A DNA stretch of 64,000 nucleotides from Pohlia nutans (GCA_022496805.1 CM040087.1:30590253-30654252), one strand, 5' to 3'; positions 22,002 to 34,820 are shown, numbered from the stretch's first letter. The notes: generated from the letters alone by a model not told the origin. Numbers and translations: made by a program.

Positions 22002-23583
22002 TCAACCCCTAAATGCTCACAACCCGCTCCACATTTGGAGATTTGCAAAATGCATTATAAAATGAAACTAAGAGGGATATTTTGAACTTGATGTATGAAT
22101 AAAAGTTGTACATTAAGAATTCTAGATTCTATCCAGACATTCAGGTATATGACTTCTGTCACCAAATTTTTTGAATAAAATGTGAAACTTAAAATTTAAT
22201 ATTCATTTGATTACGAATAAGATATCGACAATTAATTTGATCACAAATAAGATATCGACAATTTTTGAATGGAAATTTTTGTGATGGGTTAAAATATAAT
22301 ACTCTAAATGTAGTGATTTTGGGAGATTTTTTGGTAGCTTAATCTCATGAGTTGATTTTCTCAAGAGCACTTTTGAACTTAGATCTTAGAATTTTTTGGT
22401 GAATCACTGCAACATGAGAATGAGGTCTAAAAATTTCACAAATCATCTCCTTTCTAATTGGTTCACACATGCATGAAGCTAAATTTCCATAAAATCTATT
22501 GTAAAAAATTCACATTGAAATACAGTATATACTATACGGCTAGAAAGGGCTTTCTGGTTTTTCAAGGGTTAACCCCTAAAGGCCCTTAAAAGCCAAAATG
22601 GCTTTTTGCTGTTTCGGGCAGCCTAGATGACGGGTTTAACTTTAGTATTTTGGGTTAAACTTTGGTGTGGGTGTGGTAATACATACATACTATATGTGGT
22701 AAAATTTAGGCAGCCAAATTCAAGTTTTAGAATTTTATTATGCAAAATTTTGTTTTCAAGTCCAACTGGGGCATCAAAAAATAAATAAAAATAGTGTTTT
22801 TTTGAATTTTTTTTTTGGAAACATGTTTATAATAATACTACTACACACATTTAAAAAAAAACCAAGTTGAAAGTTTTAACAATTTTACATGGGCAGCCTT
22901 CAAAATTTACAAGTGCAAGCTTCAAAGTTTTTTGTAATTTTACATTTTTTTCTTTCAAAAATTGTCAAAATTTGAGATTTAGGAATTTTTCGATTTTTCA
23001 TTTCTCTAAAATTCACAAACTCATAGATGTAACTTTTCACCGTTCACTTTTTTACTAAACCAAAAACCTTTAACGTTATTCAAGTTTTACCATATTGTGG
23101 TTTTTGAACCTTCTTCTGGAAAATAATTTGCATGAAGGCCAAAAAAGCATAATGAGTCTCTAAAATTTTGCATGGAGGTGCCTAACTTAGTTACCTACAT
23201 GGAAAAAAATATGAGCAAAATGTTTGGGGTAATAATCATCAAGTCCCCCTTTGCACCATTTAGACTATGCCTTTTGGGTAAAGCCCAAAAAAACTTTTGA
23301 ATCAACTTTGAATGTTATGAACTCACAAATGGTAAAGATCCAACGGTTGAAATTTAACATGGTGTTAGTGCAAGTAGTTGGGTTGAAGATCTTATGGTTG
23401 GAAGTACAAAAAAAGTTAAAACATATTGAAACATACATCAACTTCCACAAGGTGCTCAAAAATCGCAGTTTTTGGTTTTGGAGGTCCCAAAACACCTTGG
23501 GCCTTTAGGGGTTAAAAGTGCCGAAATGGAGTTTGATTTTGTACATCATCCAGAAATTGGACGCTTGAGCAATTAGGGGTTAA
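22002..23583 (+). mobile_element. TTAA element, family C, interrupted by family G
   Basis: Left end TCAACCCCTAAATGCTCAC (one mismatch in TTAA). The family C interior runs to 22572, then the nested 22569-23515 element, then the family C right end TTTGTACATCATCC...GCAATTAGGGGTTAA at 23580-23583. The right part (AAAAGTGCCG...TACATCATC) aligns with AAAAAGTGCATG...TACATCATG of 28687-29215. Confidence 0.7.
22569..23515 (+). mobile_element. TTAA element, family G (947 bp), nested in family C
   Basis: Starts TTAACCCCTAAAGGCCCTTA and ends GGGCCTTTAGGGGTTAA. An inverted copy lies at 24036-24983. The left end carries GCCAAAATGGC and GTTTCGGGCAGCC motifs. Apparent ORFs show no transposase motifs. Confidence 0.88.
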
Positions 23584-24035
23584 AGGTTGAAATGAACATA
23601 ATATGCGAAATGGCATTATAGACATTTAGTTCTTTTTTGACAAAGAAACAGGAATGAATTGCTTAAAATTTGCCAATTAACCTCACACAAACACTTTCAA
23701 TGCGCCATTCCCGGACTACATACCATACCCGGCCATCAGGGTGGGCAAAAAATAATTATAAAAAGACAAATCCAAATTTTTATGATTATTTTTTTTCTCA
23801 AAAAAGACAATTTTCTATGATGAAATGGAGAATGTTAGTGAATAGCCACAAAATCTCATCATTTCGACATAAAAATTTAATTAGGCATGAGTTGTTGACC
23901 GTGCCTTCTGAGTACAATAAGTTTATTGCTCATCGCTACTCTCGCTTAGGCCCACTTCACACTACAAGGAGTGGCACTGAGGAGCGAGTGGCAAAGAAAA
24001 CCACATTTAAGGTAGACGACCTCTTTCCGATCACC
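23584..24035. other. Spacer between inverted family G copies
   Basis: Contains an open stretch from 23670 with no recognised domain. The sequence near 23930-24030 is more GC-rich (CTCGCTTAGGCCCACTTCACAC). Unassigned. Confidence 0.4.
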
Positions 24036-24983
24036 TTAACCCCTAAATTTCCTTGTGTTTTTGGGAGCTTGAAACCTCAAAACTGCGATTTTCTACCTCT
24101 ATGTACTCCCGGGGATGTGAACCAAGTTTTTTTACTTCTTTTAGAATTCCAACCGTAAGATCTTGTACCTAAGCCTATTCATAGCTAGTGTTTCAAAAAT
24201 TGACCGTTGGATGTTTATCATTTGCAAGATCATAACATCCAAAGTTTGTGCAAAAGTTTTTCGGGGCATTGCTTGGGAGGCATTGTCTCCATAGTGCAAA
24301 GGGGGACTTGAAGATTGTTACTCCAAACATTTTGCTCATATTTTTTTCCATGTAGATAACTAAGTTGGGTACGCTCATGCAAAATTTTAGAGACTCATTA
24401 CGTGTTTCAAACCTTCATCCAAATTAATTTCCGGAAGAAGGTATAAAAATGGCAATTTGGTGAAACATGCATCACATTAATTGTATTTGATTTTTGGAAA
24501 AAATGAACGGTGATTAGGTACCTCTATGATTTTATAAATTTTAGGCGAAATTATTTTTAAAAGATTTCAAAATCTCAAATTTTGACAAATTTCGAAAGAA
24601 ATGGATGTGAAATTACAAAAAACCTTGGAGGTTGCTGTCCTTTATTTTGGAGGCTGCCCTTGTCAAGCCAAGAATATAATCAACATGGGTCACTTCAAAT
24701 TCTGAGCCTAAATGTGGTGAAGAGCATGTCTCCAAAAAAAGAAATTGAAAAAGTGATTATAATAAAATGTTTTTTTTCTGCCCCAGTTGGGTTTGAAACC
24801 AAAAATTTCAATAAAAAAATTATAAAATCCGAATTTGACTTTGTAATTTTTACCCCACACTCCTTGTATGTATGACCACGCCCACGCCAAATTATAGTCT
24901 AAAATTCTTAATTTAGACCTTCCATCTAAGCTGCCCGAAACAACAAAAAGTCATTTTGGCTTTTAAGGGCCTTTAGGGGTTAA
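24036..24983 (-). mobile_element. TTAA element, family G, inverted copy (948 bp)
   Basis: Starts TTAACCCCTAAATTTCCTTG and ends TTAAGGGCCTTTAGGGGTTAA. With 22569 it makes an inverted pair: the outer about 50 bases of the two copies are nearly perfect reverse complements, including GTTTCGGGCAGC. Confidence 0.88.
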
Positions 24984-26730
24984 GCAATTCAACACACTTC
25001 CGGTGGAGTAACAAATAGGTAAATAATTTTGCAGTGTAGGGAAATAGATTTGAAGAAGGTCACATATTTTTGAACAAATTTTGGGGCAATATTGAATTTA
25101 CTACAAATTTTCAAAGTGAAGATTCTCTTCAACCCGTTCTCGCAACATAGGCTGACCTATTTCCAAGAACTGCAAAACTAGATTTGGAGAACACATGATA
25201 TCATTCTAACTCGGTAACAAGTTTCCATTCTTGGTGCCAATCGTTCCATATTAAGAAGAAACATGTTTCCATCACCGTTTACAAATGAATTCGAAAATAA
25301 TGCAGGCCAGTTCACGGAAATAGGTCGCCCTATACTGCGTGATTGGAGGCCTCATCGGAAACATGTCGTCTACCTTATTGTTTACCACATTATTGTGAGT
25401 TGAAAGTAAACTGCAAGTTTTGTCAAGTTACAAAGAAAAGCCTAAATTTGGAGAACTACCAAGCAAGCTTCCTCGGTTGAGACTTGTTGTCGCTAGTTGG
25501 CCATCATCAGAAAAGTTGGGCTAGACTATTTTGGTGACATTTTGACACCAAAGGCCGCATACAGGTCATTTTAGTGTCATTTTTTCCATACTAGGTTGGT
25601 ATGGAGGTTGGCATCAAATTATCTTAATTGCATTTCAATGCACCATCATGGCACCATGTTCACATCCCTTGAAGTTCTTGATGTGATTGCACGACACCTA
25701 GGATTATTTTTCATCCATGGACAAATGCCTTTGCCACAAGTACAAAGGCACAAGAGTGAGCACAAGAGGCAATACTAACTCCGTCAACCAATAGGAAAAT
25801 GCCATACCATGATGCAGATTTTGCTACCACTACTTGTAGTGTGAAGCGGGCTTAGAAGGAATTTGCGATACGCAGAATAATTCAACAGAGTGTAGAAGAA
25901 ATCACGCTAGCTGGATCTCAAAAAATATAAGCTTACAGTGAGTGGGGTTTGGTCTGGTTGAAGAATCCAAGTCCAGGGGTGAATGAAACGTATGAGTGAG
26001 GTGGTCCCAGAAGCGAGTACGAAGCAGCCTCATACAGTAATAGTCTGACCGCTGTGTCATGTACTGTACATGTTTGTCGCTCTTTAGGGGAATTGGCAAC
26101 ATGGGAAAGAGACATTGCTATGCGACACCATATCCACTCCGATCAGCCACGCACTTCTCACCACATTCCTAGCGCTTTCTTTTTATAAATTCATAAAAAA
26201 AACCATCTCAAAAGTGAAGTGATGCATAACGTTCAGTAGCATGCATCACTTGGCTCTACAGTAGATGGGGTGGAATATTCCACATTCAACAATACTTCAA
26301 CAGTAGCTAAGTGGACAGGTGGAGGCTCAAGGTGATGAACACAGTGCATGAAGGAAAGGCAGTGAGCATGAATGTTATGTGGTGCCAACATTCTTCCATC
26401 TTTTTACCCTTTTTGAAATGCTTTGTGTGACATTAAAGATAGTTGTAAAGTGGAAGACATATGACTTGTCATTTTCTTTCTATTTATTTAAATTAGTGAA
26501 ATTAGATCATGTTATTGCATGTCAGTATAAAGGAGGGTCATATGATCTAATTTCTGTAAGAAAAAAAAGGGGATAAGTTATTTGCATTATTTTATTATTT
26601 TATTATTATTTTATTATTATTTTTTGAGTCAAATGGTGAAGTTATTTGCATTTGACTTTACAACCATCTTTATTATTTTATTATCATTGTTCAGGTGTCA
26701 ACTACTTGGGTTCCTCCAAAATGTCCTTTT
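24984..26730. other. Intergenic with a dispersed repeat at about 25515-25685
   Basis: The segment GTTGGGCTAGACTATTTTGG...GGTATGGAGGTTGGCATC...CACCATGTTCACAT recurs at 40783-40919 in the same orientation, with a 32-base indel. A moderately GC-rich patch at 25860-26130 has no recognised function. TTATT-rich simple sequence lies at 26586-26625. Confidence 0.5.
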
Positions 26731-27553
26731 GAACCCCTAAAGGACTACATAACATTCTTTAGCAAGCTTATTGTTCACCCTTGGGAATCAGCATCATGGG
26801 CTATAATCGTTGCAAGGATTGTAAAATTTTAGAGAATAAAAGCTATCTTTAGTTAAAGATGGCTTGGTTGCTCAACAAACTTCATTTTTTTAATAGTTTC
26901 TACATGTTTCACATCATTAATTTCATGTTCAAATGTTGATTCTTTGCACAAGCAAAAGAATGTGCTGCAGTACTAGCCAAAGAATGTTACTGACATAGAA
27001 TTTTATTGTTTTTAAGCATTTTTCACCTCTTTCTGTTCATTTTCTAGTAATTTTTTTTTGGCTCTTGATGTCTAATACCAATTTGAACATTTAAAAAAAC
27101 TTAAAAGATTTTTTTTGAATAATTCAAAAGAAAAAACCATGTTTCCAAAGACAATCAGAAAAGGTCATAAAATATTGTCAATTCATCTTATCACTTCAAA
27201 TGCTACAAACTTGCAATCTAAATGGTCAAATTCTATAAAAGTTTTACTATGCATTCTTTGGGTAGTCTAAAGTAAGATATTGCAGTTAGAGATGCAAAAG
27301 AATCAATTCTAAGGTTTGTTTTAACTACTGCTAGCACTACCCATTCTTCCAAAAAAAAATCCTCTTTCTTTCTATAACTTCCACTTACAAAGTCGGAATT
27401 AGAAAATAAATTGGATCCTTATTTTTGTATTGGCATACCAAATTCACATAATTTAAAAAAAAAAACTAAGATAATAAAAAATTGACACCATTGGAATCTA
27501 CCCTAACATTGAAAACGTCCCATTTAGGACACTTGGGCCTTTAGGGGTTTAGT
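26731..27553 (+). mobile_element. Degenerate TTAA element, family G-like
   Basis: Left end GAACCCCTAAAGGAC (flank TGAA) and right end CTTGGGCCTTTAGGGGTTT (flank TTTA). The right end matches family G (CCTTGGGCCTTTAGGGG). Both TTAA sites carry one substitution, consistent with age. Confidence 0.5.
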
Positions 27554-28686
27554 GTACTTAAGGTAGATACACCTATGATTGTACTTTTTAAGCAATTATG
27601 CATAGTTGTGGCAAGTTTTTCAAGGTATAATATTTTGTAATATTAGCAATTACAAACGATGGTTTCACAAGAAAAAATAACAATTTTTGGATAAATCATA
27701 GAAATGCTATGAATTTTCATAGTGGAAGTTGCCTAAGCCACTTCAACCCTCTGATAGACTTGTCACAAAACCAATTCCTATTAAATTCACATTAGTGCAA
27801 GAATGAATGCAAGGACCGAATTAAGTGTTTCTACTTTAATTCCTAAGCATCCATACCTTTTCGGGTTTAAGAACATCATTGCCTTTGAGGTTTTATAGGT
27901 CTAAATGTAAGTGAGGTATAGAAATTTAATCCATACAATCTTATAGTGTATGTGTTATATATGGCATGAATCAAATTGGAGTCATTTAGCTAATAGATTG
28001 CAAGATTATAATGTTTTAGTGATGAAAAAGGATGCTGAAATTTTCCTGGTAACACATTAGAACTGGAATTCTAATATTAAACCTACCAATAGGAAAATCT
28101 ATAAACTATAATGTGGTGCAAAATCATCATTATTAACACAAAAAATTAATAAATATCTTAAATGTGTCCAAAAATAGCTTAAAATATAAAGAAGTAGCCC
28201 ATTAGATCCAAAAATAAAAAAGTATTTAGGATCGACACGTGCCCCAAAATGATTCCTGTACATTCAAAAAAACTTGGATTGACATGAAGTTCTTACCATA
28301 ATAGGGTGAAGGCACGGTAAATTGAACCACTAATAATAGTCATCCTTAGTGCTGAAATTACAATTTTCTGAGTCAAAGGCTATAAATTATGATTAAAAAT
28401 TCATATATTTAAGTTCTAATTTGGTATAGCCCTCCATAGTTCTGTTAGGTACTTCAATCCAAAGTTTAAAATTAAAATATTAAAAAAAGTTTATTAAAAG
28501 TAAAGCTTGGAAATAGGTGTATAAAACAAATTTGATGAATTGAATCAAGTTTAATATGAATATAAATCATATATTCTATAATTTCATTGTGCATTGGAGT
28601 GCTTCCAAGAATAAAATTCTTATAAAATAAATATTCAATGCAATTTTAACATGTTTTATATGTACTTGTTTTATATGTACTACCAA
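27554..28686. other. AT-rich intergenic, no gene seen
   Basis: Starts with ACTTAAGGTAGATACACC, similar to the end of the 12699-13254 MITE. Otherwise nothing recognised. Confidence 0.4.
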
Positions 28687-29215
28687 AGATGCATTATAAA
28701 ATGCAACTAAGAGGGAAATTTTCAACTTGATGAATGAATAAAAGTTGTGCATTATGAACTTTAGATTCTATCCAAACGATTAGATTTGAGATTGCTTTCA
28801 CCAATATTTGTGTATTCAATTTTAAGCTTAAAATTTAACACTCTTTTGTAATATGATTACAAATAAGATATTGACAATCTAATAATGAAATTTGTTGTGC
28901 TGGGTTGAAATGTAGTACTGTAAGTGTAGTGATTTGTGGAGATTTGTTGGTTGCTTAATTTTAGTAGTTGACTTTTTCAAAAGCACTTTTAGATTAAAAT
29001 CTTTGAAATTTTGGGTGGAAGACTACAACATGAAACGAGGCATAAAAATTTCACAAATCGTCTCCTTTCTAATTGGATCACACATGCACAGAGCTAACTT
29101 CCTATAAAAGTTTGAATAAAAAATCCACACTGCAAAAAGTGCATGATGGATGAGAGAACGGACTTAAAATTCGTACATCATGCAAAATATGCATGGTTGG
29201 GCGTTTAGGGGTTAA
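28687..29215 (+). mobile_element. TTAA element, family C, left end missing
   Basis: From GATGCATTATAAAATGCAAC it follows family C to the right end GCATGGTTGGGCGTTTAGGGGTTAA read in parts. The left TTAACCCCTAAATG end is absent. It shares its right TTAA with the next element. Confidence 0.8.
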
Positions 29216-29591
29216 CCCTTAAACGTCAAAGCAAGCCCCATGGGCTTATTTATGAGAGAATAATGAAAGAAATAGTGGATTTTCTCAACCAAATCAAGCG
29301 AGGATTGGTGCGTTCAAAAGTTGTTGAAAAAACGATTTAGATTCCAAATTTGCGCCTCATTTGGGAGATTGTGGAATTGTTAACAAGCAATCAAAGTTAT
29401 CAAAATGAACAAGAGTTGAAGTTGGGATAGCTGAGGTCGTTTCTTGAAAAGTGTTGCGGTGCTACAATGTTGGCCACCAAAGCCGTTTTTTCATTTTTTT
29501 ACTTTTTTGAAAAATAAAATAAAATTTCCCCCCAAAAATTTAGATGCCTTCGAGATTCCCCGCCCATGCCCTCTTGACGTTTAAGGGTTAA
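29212..29591 (+). mobile_element. TTAA element, family E (380 bp)
   Basis: Starts TTAACCCTTAAACGTCAAAG and ends CTCTTGACGTTTAAGGGTTAA read in parts. Matches 13574-13956 inverted. Non-coding. Confidence 0.88.
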
Positions 29592-29778
29592 CAATTATAT
29601 ATTTTTTATATCCATTTATTTATTTATTATTTTAATAATGTTTTAAATTATAAAATCTATTATATAACACACAATGTCGTACACATACTCTCCACGACAA
29701 TTATGTTGCCAAAACGGTCATATCAAACTCTAACATGGGCCAACTTTGTCTCGTACTAGACTACTATGAGAATGTGTG

Positions 29779-29827
<49 letters not shown>

Positions 29828-31380
29828 TCGCTTTCATCAATCTCTATAAATTAGTGATGAAATGAAAGAGAAATGGATTGAACTTCTTTTTTGAAGCTTA
29901 ACTAACAACTCATGCCTTTTATTAGCACCTTGAACAAAAATAAAGTACCCAAAATCATAGGAAATTCCCGCACTTAGCAAATTTGCGCAATTTCATGAAA
30001 CCGTACCTTTTATAGGCCAAAAGTCCGTCATATAAGAAAATTTTATTTTTGACACATGAACGCATTCACTTTTCCAATCCAACTTACAATTTTTTTTGCA
30101 ATTAATATTTTTGTTGCTTGTTCTTTTGAAGCATCAAAATAAATAAAAAATAAATAACACCTCTTTTGATTCATTTTTACAAATTTCAAGCTCCATTTCA
30201 GCATTAAAATTTCATCAATATCACTACTAGTATTTGTTAAACACGAGTAAATAAAATAAAATTTGGTATCCTTTATAAACATTTTCATATCTTTTACTCT
30301 CACCAAATCCCATTTTTCACAAATAAAATCTAAAAGCTACTTCTCTCTCACGGAAACAAACGGGGGTTACTTTACTGAGCCAAAAAATTTTAAAAAAAAA
30401 TATTTAATTATTTAATTTTTTTTTGGAACAAATGGACATTTTATTCCAATGCGAACAAAACATACATCAAACCAGGGGACAAGCCCCGGCGGGGAATTTT
30501 TTTAGCCAAATTTTATTTGAAAAATTATTTAGTTATTAAAAATTAGCAGATTTCATTTCCAAGCTTACGTGGCAAATCCACGTCATGAAAATGGAGCTCA
30601 TTAAAGGCTTTCCCAGAAAATCCCCCATCTCGGGCTTTTCCACACAGGCTCAAAAATCAACGGAATTCCTGGATATAAGGTGCAGGAACCGCAAGACCGA
30701 TTCTTCACATTTCCTAGATTCCGAAAATCAGCGAAGTCGGTAGAGTCAACACGGGGCCAGGCAGGTGAGGCAAATGATGTGAAGGGGTCCCAAAACATGG
30801 AGGGCTGACTAGATAATGCTACCCCTTCATGTACCGGGGAGGTACATGCGAGAGAAAGGTCCCCCTTGGACCCTGGTTGCTAGAGCCGGAACATGGCCTT
30901 TTTGAGGGAAGGGAATTAATGGAACTTTGAAAATCCATCTCTTTTGGGCCTGTAAATGAGGGAGGGATGACACCTCGGTCGGTACATAATTTAAGTTAGA
31001 GAGGTGGGTATTTTACAAATTTTTAATAATTTTTTAACACAAAGAAGGGTCGGGGTGGGAATTTGCCCATGTGGCTTTTGTAGGATGTAGAGATATTAAT
31101 TAGAGCACCCTAAAGTGATGAATGTTCCACCTAATTGGCCGCGTTCCAGTTGGATATCAATGGCCGGGGTCTTGTTGGATTCTATACTGCTTTTATTACC
31201 ATTGTGGGTAGTTTTCTTCCTAAGCAAGGTTGTTCCAAAAAACGTAAGTAGTGTGTAGTAAAATGAGTCATTGGCCCCGCACTTTGGAGCCCCGTGGGGT
31301 CATATTTGATCATTTATTTGTCAAACATTGATTTTCACTTAGTTCCAAATTTAAAATGAAAATGGTCCCAACTATTTCAC
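29592..31380. other. Intergenic with a 47-base A run (29779-29825)
   Basis: The long poly(A) follows GTGTG and could be a retroposon tail or a simple repeat; no flanking duplication was found. 30590-30870 is relatively GC-rich with unrecognised content. 31250-31375 resembles 33076-33170 (GAGCC...GTTCCAAATTT...AAATGAAAA), an unnamed dispersed repeat. Confidence 0.45.
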
Positions 31381-31539
31381 CTTTAAACGTCAAAAGCAAG
31401 ACCCGTGGGTTTTTTATGAGAGAATATTTTAAAGAAAACAATAGTTTTTTCAACCAAAACAAGCATGGATTGGTGCATTGGAAAGCTGCTAAAAAAGTGA
31501 ATTAGATTCTTGATTTGCGCCCCGTTTGGGAGATCGTAG
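31381..31539 (+). mobile_element. Family E TTAA element fragment, left part
   Basis: CTTTAAACGTCAAAAGCAAG onward follows 29212 (ATGAGAGAATA, CAACCAAA, GGATTGGTGC, TTGGGAGAT). The terminal TTAACC is lost. It is interrupted by the 31540-31939 element, after which ATTCACAAACAATCAAAATAA continues the family E interior. Confidence 0.55.
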
Positions 31540-31939
31540 GGTTGGATAACCTATTACCACCACCTCCCCTAATTATTATGATATGTGCAACTTTCTTGGA
31601 GCCACCACAATTGAGACCCAAAACCACCAATTTCACTATTCAAGTAGACCAATGGCATGCCAAGAATTGTGAAGAAATAGCTGGTGGTTTTGGGTTAGCT
31701 CATGAGCGGATCTAGGAACAACGAAGTGTGAACTTAGGAAATTGGTATGTGATGTATGGGTAAAAGGTTACTTTCTACTTTGGAATTTTGTGTAAAATTG
31801 ACAAATGCGAATTAGATGTTGCAAATTTTTGCAATCCTCATCAAAACCTATTCCGAATGCAGTCATATTTTTTTGGAGAATTTAGCACTGCCAAAAATAG
31901 GCCAAATTGCTTAAGTTGGTGGTAATAGGTTATCCAACC
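31540..31939. mobile_element. MITE with 24-base perfect terminal inverted repeats
   Basis: Left end GGTTGGATAACCTATTACCA(CCAC) and right end its reverse complement (GTGG)TGGTAATAGGTTATCCAACC, about 400 bp in all. It sits inside a family E fragment. The right flank is TTAG and the left flank GTAG, so the target duplication is unclear. Confidence 0.75.
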
Positions 31940-32478
31940 TTAGAATCATTCACAAACAATCAAAATAATCGATTTGAACATGAGTTATGAATGATGTAGA
32001 AGAAGTTTATATGGATGCCAAGTTAGGGTGCTCCGATCTGCAGAAGAATGGAGTTTCAAAGAGGGCTTGTTCGAATCCTCTCGGCACCGTTGTTTGGTGT
32101 GCCAAGAGTGGACATGCTCTAAGATCTTAATTCAAAAGTGCTCTTGAAAAAATAAACTCATAAAATCAAGCAACCATAAAAATCTCCAAAATTCAAACTC
32201 AATTTTTTTTAAATTTTTTTAATCAAATATTTTACAATATTTTCAATGGATTCTTGTGTAGATTTGTGAGGCATTAATTAATTAATTATTGATCTTATTA
32301 TTATTATTATTATTGAATCCTCTTATCACTTTTTATTCCTTCTTCAACGATTTTTACGTGTGGATTTTGTTATATATATATATTGTAACCTAGTAGCACA
32401 TATGGCACCCTTGGAGTTCCATGTCAATTTTCCGGTCATCCACTAACAAGAAAGCGATTGGTTGCACTTTCTTAACCT
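31940..32478. other. Intergenic with family C fragment
   Basis: 31940-32000 continues a family E fragment. 32120-32200 (AAGTGCTCTTGAAAAAATAAACTCATAAAATCAAGC in parts) is an inverted family C fragment. TTATTATTATT simple sequence lies near 32295-32315. Confidence 0.4.
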
Positions 32479-33075
32479 TTAACCCCTAAATGTTATCACT
32501 ATTTTCAAATTAGGCAGTTTTTCAAAAATGCATTATAAAATACAACTAAGAGGGATATTTTCAACTTGATGAATGAATAAAAGTTGTACATTATGAATAT
32601 TGGATTCTATCCATACGGTTTGATTTGCGATTACAATCATCAATATTTGTGTATAAATTTTCAAACTTAAAATTTAGAGCTCTTTTGTGATATGATTATG
32701 AATTAAATATTAACAATCTAATAATGAAATTTTTTGGGATGGGTTGAAATATAATTACACTATAAGTGTAGTGATTTTTGGAGATGTTTTGGTTGCTTAA
32801 TTGTAGTAGTTGACTTTTTCTAGAGCACTTTTAGACTAAAATCTTTGAAACTTTGAGTGGAACACTACAACATGAAATGAGGCATAAAATTTTCACAAAT
32901 CATCCCCTTTCTAATCGGATCACACATGCACGAAGCTAAGTTCCCATATGAAGCTAAGTTCCTATAAAAGTTTCAGTGAAAAATCCACACTGCAAAAAGT
33001 GCATGATGGATGAGAAATCGGAGTTCAAATCCATACTTCATGCAAAATATGCATGGTTGGGCAGTTAGGGGTTAA
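32479..33075 (+). mobile_element. TTAA element, family C (597 bp, complete)
   Basis: Starts TTAACCCCTAAATGTTATCAC and ends ATGGTTGGGCAGTTAGGGGTTAA read in parts. Matches 54795-55350 inverted. A 13-base local duplication (GAAGCTAAGTTCC) lies near 32933-32960. Confidence 0.9.
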
Positions 33076-33395
33076 GGAGCCCTATAGAGCCATGTTTGGT
33101 CGTTTATAAGTCGAAGCTTATTTTCACCTAGTTCCTAATTTCAAATGAAAACAGTCTCACCTAAAAGAGTGTGGGGGATATCTTCTACTATCGAGAAATA
33201 TGCAATATGCAGCGCAAAAAATGTTTCTCTATAAATTTCTTTTTATGAAAGCTCAAAAAGCATGCCACCTGCACCTTGTTGTTCATCACTATTATTTTCA
33301 TTTTCCCTAAAAAAAATACATACTATTTAAAGCATTTTGTGATTATTATGATATTTACAAAAATAATTTTTTGAAAATCTTATAAATTCATATAA

Positions 33396-33471
<76 letters not shown>

Positions 33472-33578
33472 GAAAAATTAGGATAAACCATTTTAACAAT
33501 AATTTTATATGACAAAAATAACAAAAATATAATATAATATAATATAAAATGTGAGGAATTGATGAGGTTTGACCAGAT
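33076..33578. repeat. Intergenic with (CA)n-(TA)n microsatellite at about 33399-33472
   Basis: About 23 CA units pass directly into about 13 TA units. 33076-33170 resembles 31250-31375. No gene; the ORF across the microsatellite is an artefact. Confidence 0.7.
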
Positions 33579-33580
33579 AA

Positions 33581-33983
33581 CTACACTAAATACTGTATTT
33601 AGTGTGAGGTGATGAATAATGTGCTTACCCCTACTACTTGTCTAACACTAATTGTCAATTTGTGGGTAATTAGTGTTGGCGGTTATCATCCAATTTGATT
33701 CACTGTCAGTTATCATCCAATTTGATTCATTGTCAGTTATCATCCAATTTGATTCATTCCATTTCTAAAATTTCAGTTTTTCCATTTAAACTTTCATCTC
33801 AAGTTTCATTCCTTACTCACACTAAATATCCATATCTCAAAAGATCACAATGTCAAAATGTTACTATTCTTCATAAATAGTGTGAGAATTCACATTTAGT
33901 GTTTTTACAAAAGTAGGTTTTTTGATATTTAGAGTGATGTTCGCAATTACAGTGCCTCACACTAAATACACTATTTAGTGTAG
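33581..33983. mobile_element. MITE with self-palindromic 29-base terminal repeats
   Basis: Left end CTACACTAAATACTGTATTT(AGTGTGAGG), right end inverted CTACACTAAATAGTGTATTT(AGTGTGAGG): 28 of 29 match. Each end also folds on itself (ACACTAAATA/TATTTAGTGT). The interior has three tandem copies of about 26 bases (TCAGTTATCATCCAATTTGA) at about 33680-33760. Target duplication unclear. Confidence 0.75.
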
Positions 33984-34193
33984 TGTGCACGGTTAAGGGT
34001 TAAAAATTTGAAATAATTTGTGATGGATGTTTTTTGACGTGTTTATTTGTTCCTCGACTGACCCATCTCATGATGTGTGTAAAAATTTTAATTTTAATTT
34101 TAAAATGACTGATTTTTATTGATGTTTACTGATATTTGCCTTTTTTTTCATGTGATGCTTATCTTATGCGAAAGCATCTCTGGGTAAGTTCAG

Positions 34194-34487
34194 TTAACCC
34201 GGGGCTGGCTCATGGTCAGATCTGACTGAAGCATGAGCAACTGCAATCCCACCTTCTGCCACACACAATCCAAAATCTTTGGCTCCAGTAGAATCAACAG
34301 GCCTCTCGTCAAAAACAAGCAGTCCATTGCTATAAGACTCCCCAAATGCCATACACATTCCATAACTTATATCTGCCACGACATCTTTCTCGGTGCAGCC
34401 ATTGTAAGTTAGTGGCAATTGAAGAGGTGCCGTCGCAGTGAATGAATGAATGAATCTGTCAATCAATAGGTGGATGTCGCTGCACAC
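34194..34487 (-). other. Coding-like open stretch, unrecognised, possible exon
   Basis: 97 codons, more GC-rich and codon-like than its surroundings, reading ...DISYGMCMAFGESYSNGLLV... to a TAA inside TTAACC. The left border TTAACCCGGGG and the abutting TTAA element on the right suggest it is a preserved exon or captured gene piece among transposons. I do not recognise the family. Splice sites were not established. Confidence 0.25.
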
Positions 34488-34492
34488 CGAGA

Positions 34493-34820
34493 TTAACCCC
34501 TAAACGTCTCAGCGTCGAGAAACTGGATGACGAACAAATTAAAATCCTAGCAACTTTCTCATACAGTCTCGGATGACTTTTGTCCAAGTCACCTTTGTAA
34601 GACTATTAAACTCTCTACCAATTACAATAAATCTCATGTGATGGGGAGTTGTTGATAATATCAGAGAGGCCTCCAATTGCAAGTATGTCAAATTTGTTGG
34701 GTAGATTTCATGTTTCTGATGGTCCTCTCATGTACACTTCATGCATTCGAGCCATGCTAATATCTATTTTTAAGGCTAGCATCTACTTGTGTTCAAAGGA
34801 TCGGTATGTTTAGGGGTTAA
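34493..34820 (+). mobile_element. TTAA element, family A (328 bp)
   Basis: Starts TTAACCCCTAAACGTCTCAG and ends CGGTATGTTTAGGGGTTAA. Collinear with 8140-8468. Shares its right TTAA with the following family F element. Confidence 0.9.

Noticed and set aside
29779..29825. Poly(A) run as a retroposed gene tail
   Set aside because: No upstream coding sequence and no flanking duplication found; may be a simple repeat.
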